Assembly (NCBI GenBank): GCA_963585895.1
Contig: OY757934.1
Location: 30,574,105 to 30,638,104 of the forward strand
Direction of reading: 5' to 3'
DNA length: 64,000 nt
From: Sepioteuthis lessoniana
Lineage: Eukaryota; Mollusca; Cephalopoda; Myopsida; Loliginidae
The position numbers and the translations under genes are program-made. Of this stretch, positions 31,217 through 41,885 are shown piece after piece. The notes beneath the pieces are model-generated. The model had not been told where the DNA came from and searched no databases. It saw nothing but the letters and a program-made list of their open reading frames with translations. Within the stretch, counting starts at the first letter, position 1, and each line of letters starts with the position of its first letter.

Positions 31217-31497
31217 CTATACTTATACAACTGGCTCATTGGCCTAGTGGGTAGAATGTTTGCCAATGGTCCGGGAAACCTGGGTTCAATCGTAGGTAGC
31301 GTCATACCAAAGACTTTAAAAAATGGTACTTGATACCTCCTTGCTTAACACTCAGCAATATAAGGTACATATCAAGGGTAAAGTAGAGCAATTCAGAGAA
31401 AGGAGTAGCACCCTCCCCTACACCTCAGTGTAGTAGCTATTGAAAAGGGAGCCTTCTGGTTGCCCTCGACTATGGTCGCCAACTTTACTTACTTACT
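31217..31497 (+). mobile_element. SINE family C, full length, plus strand
   Basis: tRNA-like head GGCTCATTGGCCTAGTGGG (A box) and CTGGGTTCAATCGTAGG (B box), body GTACTTGATACCTCCTTGC and AAGGGTAAAGTAGAGCAATT, and 3' end CTATGGTCGCCAACTTTACT with ACTTACTTACTT tail. Good reference copy. Confidence 0.9.
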
Positions 31498-31599
31498 TAT
31501 ACTAAGCTGAATTGTATAAAATCTAATAAAATGACCTGAAAAGGGTAATTATTCTGTGAAACAAAACCAACCAATCACAGAGCTGATGAGGGTAAAGTT

Positions 31600-31720
31600 T
31601 GGCTGCTTGACCAACACTAGTATGTCCATGGGTAGGAGTCCATAAGAGAATGCTGCTTATGAGTTCATCCTTAGTGTCTAGCATGTCTTATCTCTATTCT
31701 TTGGATGGTTTGTATTATAT
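31600..31720 (-). mobile_element. LINE-I 3' fragment
   Basis: CAACACTAGTATGTCCATGG ... GGAGTCCATAAGAGAATGCT ... TGAGTTCATCCTTAG corresponds to the LINE-I 3' region near 63560-63600, on minus. No tail remains. Confidence 0.5.
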
Positions 31721-31777
31721 ACCCTACCTATGAACATTAATGAGTATCTCCTGTTCCTCATAAATACATTGGACACT

Positions 31778-31835
31778 ATTGTGAGGGGGTAATTTTGCTG
31801 ATTAAGTAGTCAGCAAAATTACCCTCCCTCACAAT
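31778..31835. repeat. Strong hairpin
   Basis: Left arm ATTGTGAGGGGGTAATTTTG continuing CTGA pairs with the right arm TCAGCAAAATTACCCTCCCTC continuing ACAAT (24 and 26 nt, a 2-nt difference). The loop is TTAAGTAG. Outer flanks CATTGGACACT and ACACATCCAATG extend the symmetry imperfectly. Confidence 0.8.
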
Positions 31836-31849
31836 GAATGCACCACACA

Positions 31850-32245
31850 CATCCAATGATTGATTGATTGATTTTAATGACATATCAACCTATCAAGGGT
31901 TATTCCTTGAAGGTTATGGAATAGTATAGATTTATATTTATATTTTTCATCTAATTGTTTTTAAAAACTTTTTGCATATAATAATGTGATATCAGGTATT
32001 CTTATTTAATATGGATAATTTTTAAACAGATCAACTTGACCTAGAGGGAGGACCCTAACAAGTACTATCACTCAGAGTGGACCTGGGAGTAATGGCAATG
32101 AAGGGGTATTCCATAGCTCCAGACTGGGGTTTCACCACCAGGTGCAGTTTCGTGACACCCTCATTTTTGGACACCCTCATTTAGCAAGGTGGGAGTATTA
32201 CTCCTAAGCAGGGGTTACAGTTAGCATATTCTCAGGGTGGAGACA
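31850..32245 (-). mobile_element. Family D copy, diverged
   Basis: Left end is a TGAT/ATTGATTG run and TTTTAATGACATATCAACC. Conserved body at 32050-32240 (GTACTATCACTCAGAGTGGA, CAATGAAGGGGTATTCC, CAGCATATTCTC-like end). Confidence 0.7.
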
Positions 32246-32455
32246 TCCACTTAATCCCGTTTATTATTGTCAATGAAAAAGGTAATTCTAGTTTAAAAAA
32301 TTATTTCATCTAAATTAATTTTTATCACCCAGTTTTGTAAAATGAAAGAAAGGATACTTGATATAGAATAGAGCAAAGAAATGAAAATAAAAAATAATGG
32401 TCAGATTTTATATTTTAGGTATAATTGTCCTTCTCCAGCCCATGAGATTGAGTTT

Positions 32456-32695
32456 GTTTGTTTGTTTTTTTTGTTTAATGGCATATCAACCTTTGAAGTT
32501 TATTTAAAGCCAAATTTATTCTCCTAGAAGAACAGTAGTGGTACTATTTAACCCATAGCTGGGAGGATAAAGGGGTTCATACCTTTCCCAAGGGTATTTG
32601 CCCGAAAGTGAACGTAATAGCGCAACTGGAGTACGAACTCGCTTACTACGATTCTGCAGTCCATCGCTTTAACCATTACACCACGAGGACACCCC
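32456..32695 (-). mobile_element. SINE family A with 15-bp duplication
   Basis: Full-length family A on minus (GGCATATCAACCTTTGAAG ... GAGTACGAACTCGC ... CATTACACCACGAGGACACC). Flanked by CATGAGATTGAGTTT at 32441-32455 and 32696-32710. Confidence 0.9.
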
Positions 32696-32710
32696 CATGA
32701 GATTGAGTTT

Positions 32711-32994
32711 ATACTTCGATCTGCCCAGGAAAACCAAATGAATTTGACACCCATGGTCTAATTAAATATATTGTTGAGTTATTTTCGTTAGTATTTCCGT
32801 TGCTTTTATTTTTTTGTTATCAAAATTCATTTCAGCCGTAAATCTAAAACAGAAAAATATGTCGCTTCTACATTGTCATAGATCAATGGCCTGGGTAAAT
32901 TATGATAAAAAGCAACAAAAATTAAGATCAAAAGCACTCATCAAACTAAATAGTTCGCAATGGTTTATGTATTAATAGAAATAAAAGTTATAAA
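32711..32994. other. AT-rich sequence, no feature
   Basis: Nothing supported. Confidence 0.4.
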
Positions 32995-33255
32995 TAAAAA
33001 AAAGCAAAGTTGGAGACTGTAGTTGAGGGCGACCCGAAGGTTTCCTTTTCAATAGCTACTACACTGAGGGCAATACTCCTTTTCCTGGATTGCTCCACTT
33101 TACCCTTGATACGTACCTTATAGTGCTGGGTGTTAAGCAAAGAGGTATCAAGTACCATTTTTAAAGTCTTTGGTATGACGTGACCTAGGATTGAACCCAG
33201 GTCATCCAGACCATTAGCAAGCACTCTACCCACTTGGCCAATGAGCCAATTATAA
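32995..33255 (-). mobile_element. SINE family C, minus strand
   Basis: AAAGCAAAGTTGGAGACTG at left to CACTTGGCCAATGAGCCAAT at right, with B-box complement AGGATTGAACCCAGGTC. It lacks part of the GGTGTAGGGGAGGG segment. Confidence 0.85.
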
Positions 33256-33374
33256 GTCATACTTTTGAAAAATATTCAGAAGAGTAACTAAAAATCACTT
33301 TCACAGATATAAAAAGGATGAAAGTTCACTAACAATTCTTATTGTAGACTAATAGATGTATATTATTATATACT

Positions 33375-33698
33375 TGTTCAATATTGCTGACAACACCCCA
33401 CGAGATGCCAACTGTACGGCCACCTGCCTCCCATCACGAAAACTAATCAGGTCAGACGAGCCAGACACGCCGGACACTGCTGGAGAAGCAAAGACGAGCT
33501 TGTAAGTGACGTACTACTATGGACCCCCACATATGGCCAAGCAAAAGCAGGACGACCAGCCCGAACTTACATACAGCAGCTATGTGAGGACACAGGATGT
33601 AACCCAGAAGACCTGCCGGAGGCGAAGAACGATAGGGAAAAGTGGCGAGAGATGGTCAAGGATATCTGTGCTGGCGGCACGACATGATGATGATGATC
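33375..33698 (+). mobile_element. LINE-I 3' end with tiny 5' inversion and duplication
   Basis: LINE-I 3' end on plus (ACAACACCCCACGAGATGCC ... CTATGTGAGGACACAGGATG ... GACATGATGATGATGAT). The first 16 bp or so (CTTGTTCAATATTGCT) are antisense LINE-I sequence, a short 5' inversion. Flanked by ATTATATACT (33365-33374 and 33699-33708). Confidence 0.8.
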
Positions 33699-33711
33699 AT
33701 TATATACTAAA

Positions 33712-34237
33712 ATGAGTCAAAAGTTCTGCTATATTTTCGTACATGTTAGTTAGTGGTGCATATATCATGTGACTGAAGCACTTCAAGCTGTAGTAGGTAC
33801 CTACTGTGGTTGGTAGTATCATGGTTATTGGTGTGCTAACATGTTGTGCATGGCTTCATTTCATGCGGGATTTGAAAGTCACTCATTTGAATGTGCAACA
33901 TAGTTTAAATTTTGAGTTTGAATTTGGCCTTAATGCCTCAGAAACAACCCAAAACATTAGTTAAAGGTGAAGATGCAGTTGATCATACAACAGTAACTAA
34001 ATGTTGTAAGAACTTCAACAATCAAGGCCAGGTTAGAAAGGCCTACAACTATGGATTCTGAGACCATGTTCCTAATTATTGAGGTAAATCTGGCAAACAG
34101 AACTTGGAGAATCTAAGGTGAGCTCAACATCTCACAGTCTGGTGTGGTTTGTCACCTTCACAACCTTCACAAAAGCATCCAGATCTCCTGAATTGTGCCT
34201 CACATACAACCAAAATATTGAAAAACTTTTGACTCAT
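33712..34237 (+). mobile_element. Mariner-like relic with N-terminal transposase remnants
   Basis: The ends carry a 14-bp inverted pair, ATGAGTCAAAAGTT (33712-33725) and AACTTTTGACTCAT (34224-34237). Inside, the plus strand keeps broken pieces resembling the mariner DNA-binding half, such as KGEDAVDHTTVTK-like residues near 33970. The end resembles the HITKILQNF pattern. Frameshifts and stops are frequent and the catalytic domain is absent. Confidence 0.5.
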
Positions 34238-34848
34238 CCAAGTACTTAAAGATAGCAGTTTATTATATGCAATATTTCCTTTTATTTAGTAAAAAAATCA
34301 AAAGTTTAGAATTGAGTAAAGAAAAAGAGAAAAATTGCTTTTTTCATAAACTTTATGCAAATTCATGAATTATCAATGTAAAAATTATTACAATAAATTT
34401 TACAAATTAAGTTTTTTTTTTCATATTATTAATAAATAAAAATTAATTCATGTTTGCTAAGTTTTAAAAATGTTTCCTGAAATTTCTTGCGAGTATTATA
34501 GATGAGAAATAGGAAACAAAAACCAATAAATTGGTTTTCACATCATATTTCATATTCATTCTGTCAGATATTCTATCCTTACATCTATTTATTCAGTTAA
34601 TATGGAAAACTTTTAAAACCAGTAAATATTAGGAAAACAAAGAGAGACAGGGTAGGAAAAAAATCCTTCATCATTGTTTATGCTGAGAATTACCATATTT
34701 GGCAGCATATAAAATGCACATTTAACTTTAAAATAATTCCATGCCAATATTATACAACATCTCATTCACTACTATTATGATGAGATGATTAACTACTGAG
34801 GAGCTACAAAACTTTAAGAGGTTGCAGTGAATGGATGCCCCCACCCCG
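34238..34848. other. AT-rich sequence, no feature
   Basis: Nothing supported. Confidence 0.4.

Positions 34849-34906
<58 letters not shown>
34849..34906. repeat. (AT)n tract
   Basis: About 58 bp of AT dinucleotides. A second run lies at 35181-35206 on the other side of the SINE B insertion, followed by (GA)n to 35226. Confidence 0.95.
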
Positions 34907-34909
<3 letters not shown>

Positions 34910-35180
34910 GGTTATTGTCGTAGGAAATGGACACGGCGACACGAGTTCAAATCCTGGACAAGACTGATTGCACTTCATATAGCACTCATACCCTTGGGAA
35001 AGGTATGAATCCGATTATTCTCCCTCCAGCTATGGGTAATTGTAGGGCAGACTAGGTTCTTCAGCCTTGGTGAGGCAACTAGTCTAGGAGAAGGAAAACT
35101 CTGAATTCTAAACCTGTTAAACTCCGCTTAAAATTGACCTTGTGTCATATCCTGCCTGAGTGGAGGGGTTGGTAAATAGG
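34907..35180 (+). mobile_element. SINE family B inside an (AT)n tract
   Basis: Starts within the head (AATGGTTATTGTCGTAGG), with B box GAGTTCAAATCCTGGAC, core and complete tail (GGAGGGGTTGGTAAATAGG). The first 15 bp or so of the head are replaced by AT repeat. Confidence 0.9.
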
Positions 35181-35226
<46 letters not shown>

Positions 35227-35227
35227 G

Positions 35228-35445
35228 TAATGGCTAAAGTACTAGACTACTGCCTCAAAGTAAGCAAGTTTGAACTCCAGTTGTACTATTATGTTCATTT
35301 TCCGACTAATATACTTAGAAAAAGTATGAACCCCCTTAACCCCACAACTATGGGTTAAATTGTATCACTGTTGTTTTTCTACAAGGATGGCTTTGACCTT
35401 AAATAACCCACAAAGGTTATAATGTCATTAAACAAAGAAATTTAA
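35228..35445 (+). mobile_element. SINE family A, plus strand
   Basis: GGTAATGGCTAAAGTACTAG (A box side), AAGTTTGAACTCCAGTTG (B box), core ATGGGTTAAATTGTATCAC and tail CCCACAAAGGTTATAATGTC with ATTAAACAAAG. Confidence 0.8.
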
Positions 35446-35599
35446 AAGAAAAACCTATTTGTTTATCTATATATATATGTATTTGTGTACTGTTCTTTAA
35501 AGAAATTATAATTAACTGAAAATAAATAAGTGTGAATACTCTTTAGTTAGGATTTTACTGTTATCTCTCTGATGGAATTATAATGATCAAGGCAAGTGT

Positions 35600-35850
35600 T
35601 TGGTTTGATTTAGTTTCTTGATTTAAAGGCATATCAACCTTTATGAGTTATTTAATGCCAAAGCCATCCTTGTAGAAGGACAGTAATGGTACTATTTAAC
35701 CCACAACCAGGAAAAGGGAGGAAAAGGGGACTTTTACCTTGCCCAAGAGGATTAGTTCAAAAGTGAACGTAAAAGTGCAACTAGAATTTGAATTCACTTT
35801 CGAGGCGACAATCAAGCACTTTAACCATTATGCCCCAGGGACTTTTCCAT
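35600..35850 (-). mobile_element. SINE family A with 11-bp duplication
   Basis: AGGCATATCAACCTTTATGA ... AGAATTTGAATTCAC ... TTAACCATTATGCCCCAGGG on minus. Flanked by AAGGCAAGTGT at 35589-35599 and 35851-35861. Confidence 0.85.
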
Positions 35851-36055
35851 AAGGCAAGTGTGATGATATATAAATATACATCTACAACTCTTTCAAGATG
35901 GGTTACTTTGCACCTTAATGAATCTAGCTCCATAGCCTTACATCTTAAAACCCACTCTATTCCCAAATCCAAATTTCAAGATATTCTTGTTAAAAACATC
36001 ACTATAATGGACTGGTAATACCTGTAAGGGTTCCATTTATGGGTTGAATAGTTTA

Positions 36056-36575
36056 GTTTGGGTTGGTTTTATAGCATATCAATCATTGTAGGTTATCTAA
36101 TGCCTAATCCTTTAAATATATATATGATTTGTAAACACATTTTGTTGATAATGTTTTTAAATGTGCCTAAGCTCATTCTTTTGCACACAGTTATATCATT
36201 CCAAGTATTTCTCTGTATCTCTAACAATTCAATTAAACATTGGTCATTTGTTTACATACAGTTAAATGATCAAACAGTTCTATTTCAAGCAATTCAGTTT
36301 AGCATATGTCATTTGTTTGAATTTTGTTTAATTGTCAAACTGTTCTCTTTGACCCATAGATAGAACCCTTTCAGGTGCTACCACTCCAGGCCAGAGTGGA
36401 CCTAGGAGCAATGGCAATGAAGGGGTACTCCACATTCCTGAAAGCTCCAGTATTACTGGAACCCTACCATCAGATTGTTTAATGCCATATCCAGGACACT
36501 TGTTGTACAGGTGGTCTTACCCTCTCTGCAGAGAGGCAGTTGGTGCATTCTACAGCTCCAGCTAACCGGGACATA
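36056..36575 (-). mobile_element. Family D copy
   Basis: TTTTATAGCATATCAATCATTG at left, near-repeats (CAATTCAGTTTAGCATATG), body GGTGCTACCACTCCAGGCCA ... CAGAGAGGCAGTTGGTGCATTC. The 101-codon plus-strand frame here is a translation of the repeat. Confidence 0.8.
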
Positions 36576-36599
36576 TAGGTTAAATGGATCCATTTAAAA

Positions 36600-36740
36600 A
36601 TTATCCATATTCAACCATGTACCAAAAAACCTCTTTAGAAACGACACAAAAATATAAATATGAACGTATAATGAATGCGATTCTATAAAATAACCCTTGA
36701 TGGTTTAATATGCCATTAAAATCAATCAGTCAATCAAGTG
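36600..36740 (+). mobile_element. Family D tail fragment, opposite orientation
   Basis: AATAACCCTTGATGGTTTAA, TATGCCATTAAAATCAATCAG: the 3' tail of family D read on plus, directly after the preceding minus-strand copy, giving an inverted arrangement. Confidence 0.6.
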
Positions 36741-37510
36741 ATCATAAAAACTTTATTTCCATTATATATTATATTCAGTAGGAAGTAACTGTTCAGGACA
36801 ACCATTATGTAAATACACAGACAGAAGAAAACTTGTTGTCTATTAAACTAGGCATTTTCTCAATACCAGACTGTGTACAAATAATGAAAGAAAGTCTGGC
36901 ATTAAATTATTGTCAAGAGATTTACATGCTTTATCAGTCTCAAATCACCTAACTCACTACATTGACAAGCTTCATAAGAACAATAACTGAATTAAGACTA
37001 CTTTTGTCTCTTTTCTCTTATCAGGAAATGGGAACGACTCTAGTCTCTCATGACTACCAAGAATTTCATATCTCACAGCTGGAAGAACCCAGTCACCAAT
37101 GGCAAGAGTAATACAAGTATATGTGAAAGCAATGAATAGTTGCAATGTTGTTTAACCCATTCCAGTCAACAGTTAAATTTCTACCTGTTTTTTCAGGTGC
37201 CAGTTTCTGATAGCTGGGAATTGTGTTGATGAGCAAAGAACACGAGACGGGATACTGTTCATCCCAAGCCATATGTTAACCATAACATCTTTCTGTAATG
37301 AAAGACTTTTACTTTCAGCAGAGTTGAATTTCCTCCTCGTCCATGATGATAAATTTTCCAGATGTTTTTAGTGTTGAGTACTCTGACATTAAAGAGAGTG
37401 ATATCATCTAAGACATTATTATCACTGATATCAAGACATTGGGCTACAGTTGATATATACCGGACAAGAAATCCTACTAATACTATAAATAACTGTAGTG
37501 ATAAAAAGTA
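36741..37510. other. No supported gene
   Basis: Unique-looking sequence. The 97-codon minus-strand frame (37259-37552) and 73-codon plus-strand frame (37362-37583) overlap and show no recognisable domain. Confidence 0.4.
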
Positions 37511-37514
37511 TCCA

Positions 37515-37825
37515 GTTGGAATGTCCATATTAAGAGGGCAGAAAATGGCCACTTACCTCCCATCTGACAAACCATCCAAGTAAGATAAACAAGTCATGCT
37601 GAGTACTACTTGGGAAGTAAGGACAAACTCTAAATAGCATTCTCCTTTGAACTCCAATACATGGACACACCAGTATAAGCTGATCAGTAAAGACTTACAT
37701 CAGTCAGCTCTGTGTGGACACTGGCTACTGTCTAGAGAACCTGCCAAGAGTGATGGCCAATAGGGATGAGTAGTAAGAGAGAGTCAAGGAAAACCATGCT
37801 CACAGCACAATATGATGATGATGAA
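37515..37825 (+). mobile_element. LINE-I 3' end, diverged subfamily
   Basis: GGCCACTTACCTCCCATCTG, CAAACCATCCAAGTAAGATA, GACACTGGCTACTGTCTAG ... CACAATATGATGATGATG. Collinear with 25800-26005 and the 3' part of 43523-43861. No open frame. Confidence 0.7.
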
Positions 37826-38039
37826 GTTAAAAAAAACTAGTCAATTGTAATTAAATAACCCCATAACAAATCTTATCACCTCATGAAACTCTAAAAAAAG
37901 CAAAAAGCAAAACTTAGAGGATGTTCACCTTGGTTTTTCTCAACATTGCATAATTATTCCAGAATATTTTCCTCAGCATGGCTAAGAAAAAACTATAATA
38001 TCAATTTAAATAATTTAATATACTTAGTTTAAGGAATAT

Positions 38040-38212
38040 TTGATGAAGCCAGAATGAAGAAACCCAAGTAGAAAGTGTCTCCTCATTTTTTGAATGAATG
38101 TGTTATAATTTTGATATTTTATAATGTAAATCTGTTTTTGTAATAAATTCATTTGAATTCTGATGATGCTAGACCTATCATATCAATGATTTTCAAAAAT
38201 GTCTCTTTCTTT

Positions 38213-38245
<33 letters not shown>

Positions 38246-38465
38246 ACCTTTATGAAATGGATGGCTGAGTGGAATGGGTTAAGGAATCAGTAACCTTTTT
38301 TGAGATGCTCTACAGGAATTATCATATTTCTCTCGCTTGCAATGTAGATTCCATTTTCTGAAATAAATTAATTTGCATTCTGATAATCCGAGACCTCAAG
38401 TGAAATATGTCAGTCTGATTTTTCAAACTGTCCTCTTTCTTTTTCATATATATATATATATATGG
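38040..38465. repeat. Two diverged direct repeats each ending in (AT)n
   Basis: TTCATTTGAATTCTGATGATG ... CAAAAATGTCTCTTTCTTTC then (AT)n at 38216-38243 is repeated as TTAATTTGCATTCTGATAATC ... CAAACTGTCCTCTTTCTTTT then (AT)n at 38448-38463. The period is about 220 bp. Confidence 0.65.
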
Positions 38466-38624
38466 AAGGGAAATAAGACATAAAATCAAATTTGATGGTG
38501 CATTTATATATTTTTATATATTCATTATGACATTTCCTGCTATATGAGTTTTATCTGATAAGGATTTGGAAAAATAATTGTTTTCAGAATTATTATTGTA
38601 TAAAGCTCATAGAGAGAGAAACAA

Positions 38625-38848
38625 AGGAGTCTCATAGTGGCTACTCTGCTGGACTGTGACAATGTAATAAATAACCTCAAACTTCTTGCATTCACTTTCA
38701 GACTAATGCCCTTGGTTAAGGTATAAACCCCCTTATTACCCCAGCAATGGGTTAAATAGTTCCACTACTGTTCATTTACAAGGATGGATTTAGCATTAAA
38801 TAACCCACAAAGTCTGATATCCCATTAAATAAAGAAACCAAAACCAAA
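38625..38848 (+). mobile_element. SINE family A, plus strand
   Basis: CATAGTGGCTACTCTGCTGG (head), CTAATGCCCTTGGTTAAGG (core), GGATTTAGCATTAAATAACC and ATATCCCATTAAATAAAG (tail). Confidence 0.8.
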
Positions 38849-38954
38849 TAGAAACATCATAATGAATATGTAGTCACTTTACCAAATTGGATTTCACATC
38901 TTATTACTTACTTGCTGTTAGATATTTTTAACCATGAATTTATTCACAGAGAGA

Positions 38955-39018
38955 TATACATATGTATATACATATACACATGCTTGTATATATAGATATA
39001 TATATATGCATGCATGAG

Positions 39019-39057
<39 letters not shown>

Positions 39058-39169
39058 ATGTGCATATATATGCAAATGTACATATATATATATATATATG
39101 CATGTGTATATATTTTTATATATGCATAGATATATATGCATGTGTATATTTATATATATATATATATGC

Positions 39170-39228
<59 letters not shown>

Positions 39229-39255
39229 TGTATATTTTCATATATATGTATGTAT
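38955..39255. repeat. Complex TATA/TGCA microsatellite
   Basis: Alternating purine-pyrimidine tract mixing (AT)n, (GT)n at 39040-39058 and repeated TATATGCATGTGTATATA units. The Tyr/Ile/Cys-rich frames on both strands are artefacts. Confidence 0.95.
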
Positions 39256-39356
39256 ATCAGTACTAACCTATAGAAAAGGAGAATATCAATCTAAACAAAA
39301 ATGATTTTGTCATTTGGATCGGAACAATGCTTAAACTTGTGTGTGTATGTGTGTGG

Positions 39357-39591
39357 TCTGGTTTCTTTATTTAATGGCATATCAAACTTTGTAGGTTATT
39401 TAATGCTAAATCCATCCATTTAGAAGAACAGTAGTGGTACTATTTAACCCATAGCTAGGAGGATATGGGGGTTCATACTTTTCCCAAGGGTATTTGTCCG
39501 AAAGTGAATGTAATAACACAACTGGAGTTTGAACTCGCATCCTATGATTCTACAATGCAGCACTTTAACCATTACACCACAAGGACACCCC
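39357..39591 (-). mobile_element. SINE family A with duplication
   Basis: GGCATATCAAACTTTGTAGG ... GAGTTTGAACTCGC ... CATTACACCACAAGGACACC on minus. Flanked by TGTGT[A/C]TGTGTGTGG at 39342-39356 and 39592-39606, though this lies in GT-rich sequence and is weaker evidence. Confidence 0.85.
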
Positions 39592-39606
39592 TGTGTCTGT
39601 GTGTGG

Positions 39607-40500
39607 GGGGGGATTAAAGCAAAACAAAGATCAAAAGATTAATCTGAATAAGCATGAAAGTTTCTTTTATGAAAATTCAGCTTTAAAAAGTTCTAACAAC
39701 CATCCTGCAAGATAAGATGATAAAATTTTCATTCTGTTCTTGAAAATAATAAATCAGATGACAAAAGCAGCAATAATAACAAAATATAAAATTGCAAGAA
39801 ACCAAAACACAGTGGATCAAATTAATATGGAAAAGAGAGAGAGAGAGAGAGAGAGAGAGATGAATCAAGGCTGTAAATTGAATCAAGAATCAAATGCATC
39901 CCGAGGGATTGAAATGATACCCGTTAGATCAGCCCATCAGGTACCATTTACACAAACCTCTGGATTATATGTGCCAAGTTACATTAACTCTAACTGCATG
40001 CAGAAACAAAACATATGGTTTAAATTAACACAATGCCACCAATGATCAAAAAAAATTTGTTCATTCTTTATCAAAACATGCAGGCAACAACTAATTACCT
40101 AAAAGAAAATGAGCAAAAAACAAAGCAACAAAACAAAATGAAAAAGCAACAAAACAATCAAAAATAGAAATATATAAACTAATCACCATTGAATGAACTT
40201 GTTAAGTCTTGATGTTTATTGACAGGTCATTCAGGGGCAACGAATTATTGTGTGCACTCAACACTGTACACTCCATTTAAACTATCATTTCTGCCTTATA
40301 AATATGTGCCTGTGCATGAATAACATTGTTTGTCATTGTCTGTTTGCCTACAGCTTTGTCAACACAAAGTGCAATGACATATAACTAACAAAGAATTGCC
40401 TGAAAGCATCAATATTAATAATGATAATGATAATTACAATATAGACAAATTAAAGAAAAGGGCCTCCCTTCCCCTTCAAAATATGCACATTCTATTGCCT
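39607..40500. other. No supported gene
   Basis: Includes a G-run at 39604-39611 and a (GA)n run at 39833-39859. The 101-codon plus-strand frame 39740-40045 spans the GA repeat and has no recognisable domain. Confidence 0.45.
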
Positions 40501-40504
40501 GCAG

Positions 40505-41060
40505 GTCAATTTAATTTTAATGCTCATCATTGGACTTATAAATCCATATCTTGTAGACGTCTTTCATTTTACAAGTACTCAATTGTATAATGGCAAAAAG
40601 GCTGGACGGCAGCCTTAAAGTAAGTGGGTTCAAACTACGGTCATGTTATTGCGTTCCCATTTGGACTAATGCCCTTGGGAAAAGTCTGAAACCAAATATC
40701 ATCCGACTTCTGTGAGATAAATAGTATCACTAAGATTCTTCTACAAAGATAGTTTTGACATAAAAATAACCCATGAAGGTTGATATCCTATTAAGCAAAG
40801 AAACCAAACCATCTTTTGAACACAAACTTACCTGCAAAACAATGGAAAAACTAAATGAAAAGAAGGTCTAGTGTCGACAAATATGAGCAGGCCAATTAGA
40901 TTTTAATGCTGATCATGGATTTATAAATCCATATCTTGTAGACGTCTTTTATTTTACAAGTACTCATTTGGAAATGGGGAGGAGTCTTTGTAGTGTAATG
41001 GCTAAAGTGCTGGACTTGAGTGTAAAACTGGAATAAATAAAGGACTTGTGTGAACAAATA
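40505..41060. repeat. Segmental direct duplication around SINE A
   Basis: ATTTTAATGCTCATCATTGG ... TCTTGTAGACGTCTTTCATT ... TACAAGTACTCA (40512-40580) recurs at 40893-40967. Each copy is followed by a family A tRNA-like head (GGCTGGACGGCAGCC; TGTAATGGCTAAAGTGCTGG). The second copy lacks most of the SINE body, and both later contain ACAAATATGAGCA. Confidence 0.75.
40590..40812 (+). mobile_element. SINE family A, plus strand
   Basis: GTGGGTTCAAACTACGGTC (B-box side), AATGCCCTTGGGAAAAGTC (core), ACATAAAAATAACCCATGAAGG and TCCTATTAAGCAAAG (tail). Lies within the local duplication. Confidence 0.75.
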
Positions 41061-41489
41061 TGAGCAAGAAATCCCATAAAGATTTATACAGGTAATAATA
41101 ATGACCAATGATAATATTGGAATATTTTCTTTCTTCCAGATATGAGAAGTTCTTCAAAAGTAATGTCTATTATCTATTTTTGCAGAAACTATGACAGGTT
41201 CTTTTTTCTGTTATTTAAGAAGGATATGAATGCTATATTCTGAGATGTTTTGGCAATTTTGTTGATCATTCAGACTTTTTCTGCTGGCGCATAGTTTTAA
41301 TATTTTTCCTTTATTTCTTTGTGACCAGGGCTGGTTTTAAGTCAATTAGATTTATTCAAACTGGGCCCCACACATGTGAAAGAAATTTTTCAAAAGTAAA
41401 ACTGATTGAAACAAACATATAGTCGACAATTTCAAAATTTAGAAATACTATCTATAGAAAACAACATAACAAAACCATTGACTTTGAAA

Positions 41490-41672
41490 TGATTTTGTAG
41501 GGTAGAGGGCCTCACTAATATTTTTCTTTTTGAGCCCTGCACTTCCTTTTTTCTAGGGTAGAGGTTTCCAATAACAATTTTCTAATAGGGCCCATCATTT
41601 CCTTTTTGTAGGGTAGAGGGCTCAATTAATAATTTTCTTGGGCCCCACATTTCTTTTTTTGTAGGGGAGCCA
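41490..41672. repeat. About 55-bp tandem repeat, three copies
   Basis: TAGGGTAGAGG recurs at about 41498, 41554 and 41609, with a partial copy at 41662. It alternates with GAGCCCTGCACTTCC, GGGCCCATCATTTCC and GGGCCCCACATTTC. Confidence 0.75.
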
Positions 41673-41885
41673 AGCCATCTTTTTACAGCAGCAATGATGT
41701 TTTGAGCAAGAAAATTGTTGTCTACATAGTCTATCTTTCATCCTGATTCATGCAGAAGAGATGATCAGACGGGTCATGATTTCATTAGTTGACAACTGTA
41801 TTGAACTACACTGGTCACTCACATGTAGATATTGCTGAAACATGTTACCCACTGCCTAACTGAGCTCACATCTACGGTTTAGTTT

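Noticed and set aside
31217..31290. Possible tRNA gene (GGCCTAGTGGGTAGA...GGTTCAATC)
   Set aside because: Head of a family C SINE present in about ten copies; lacks a proper acceptor stem.
38918..39304. Tyr/Ile/Cys-rich frames on both strands
   Set aside because: Translations of TATA/TGTG/TGCA microsatellite.
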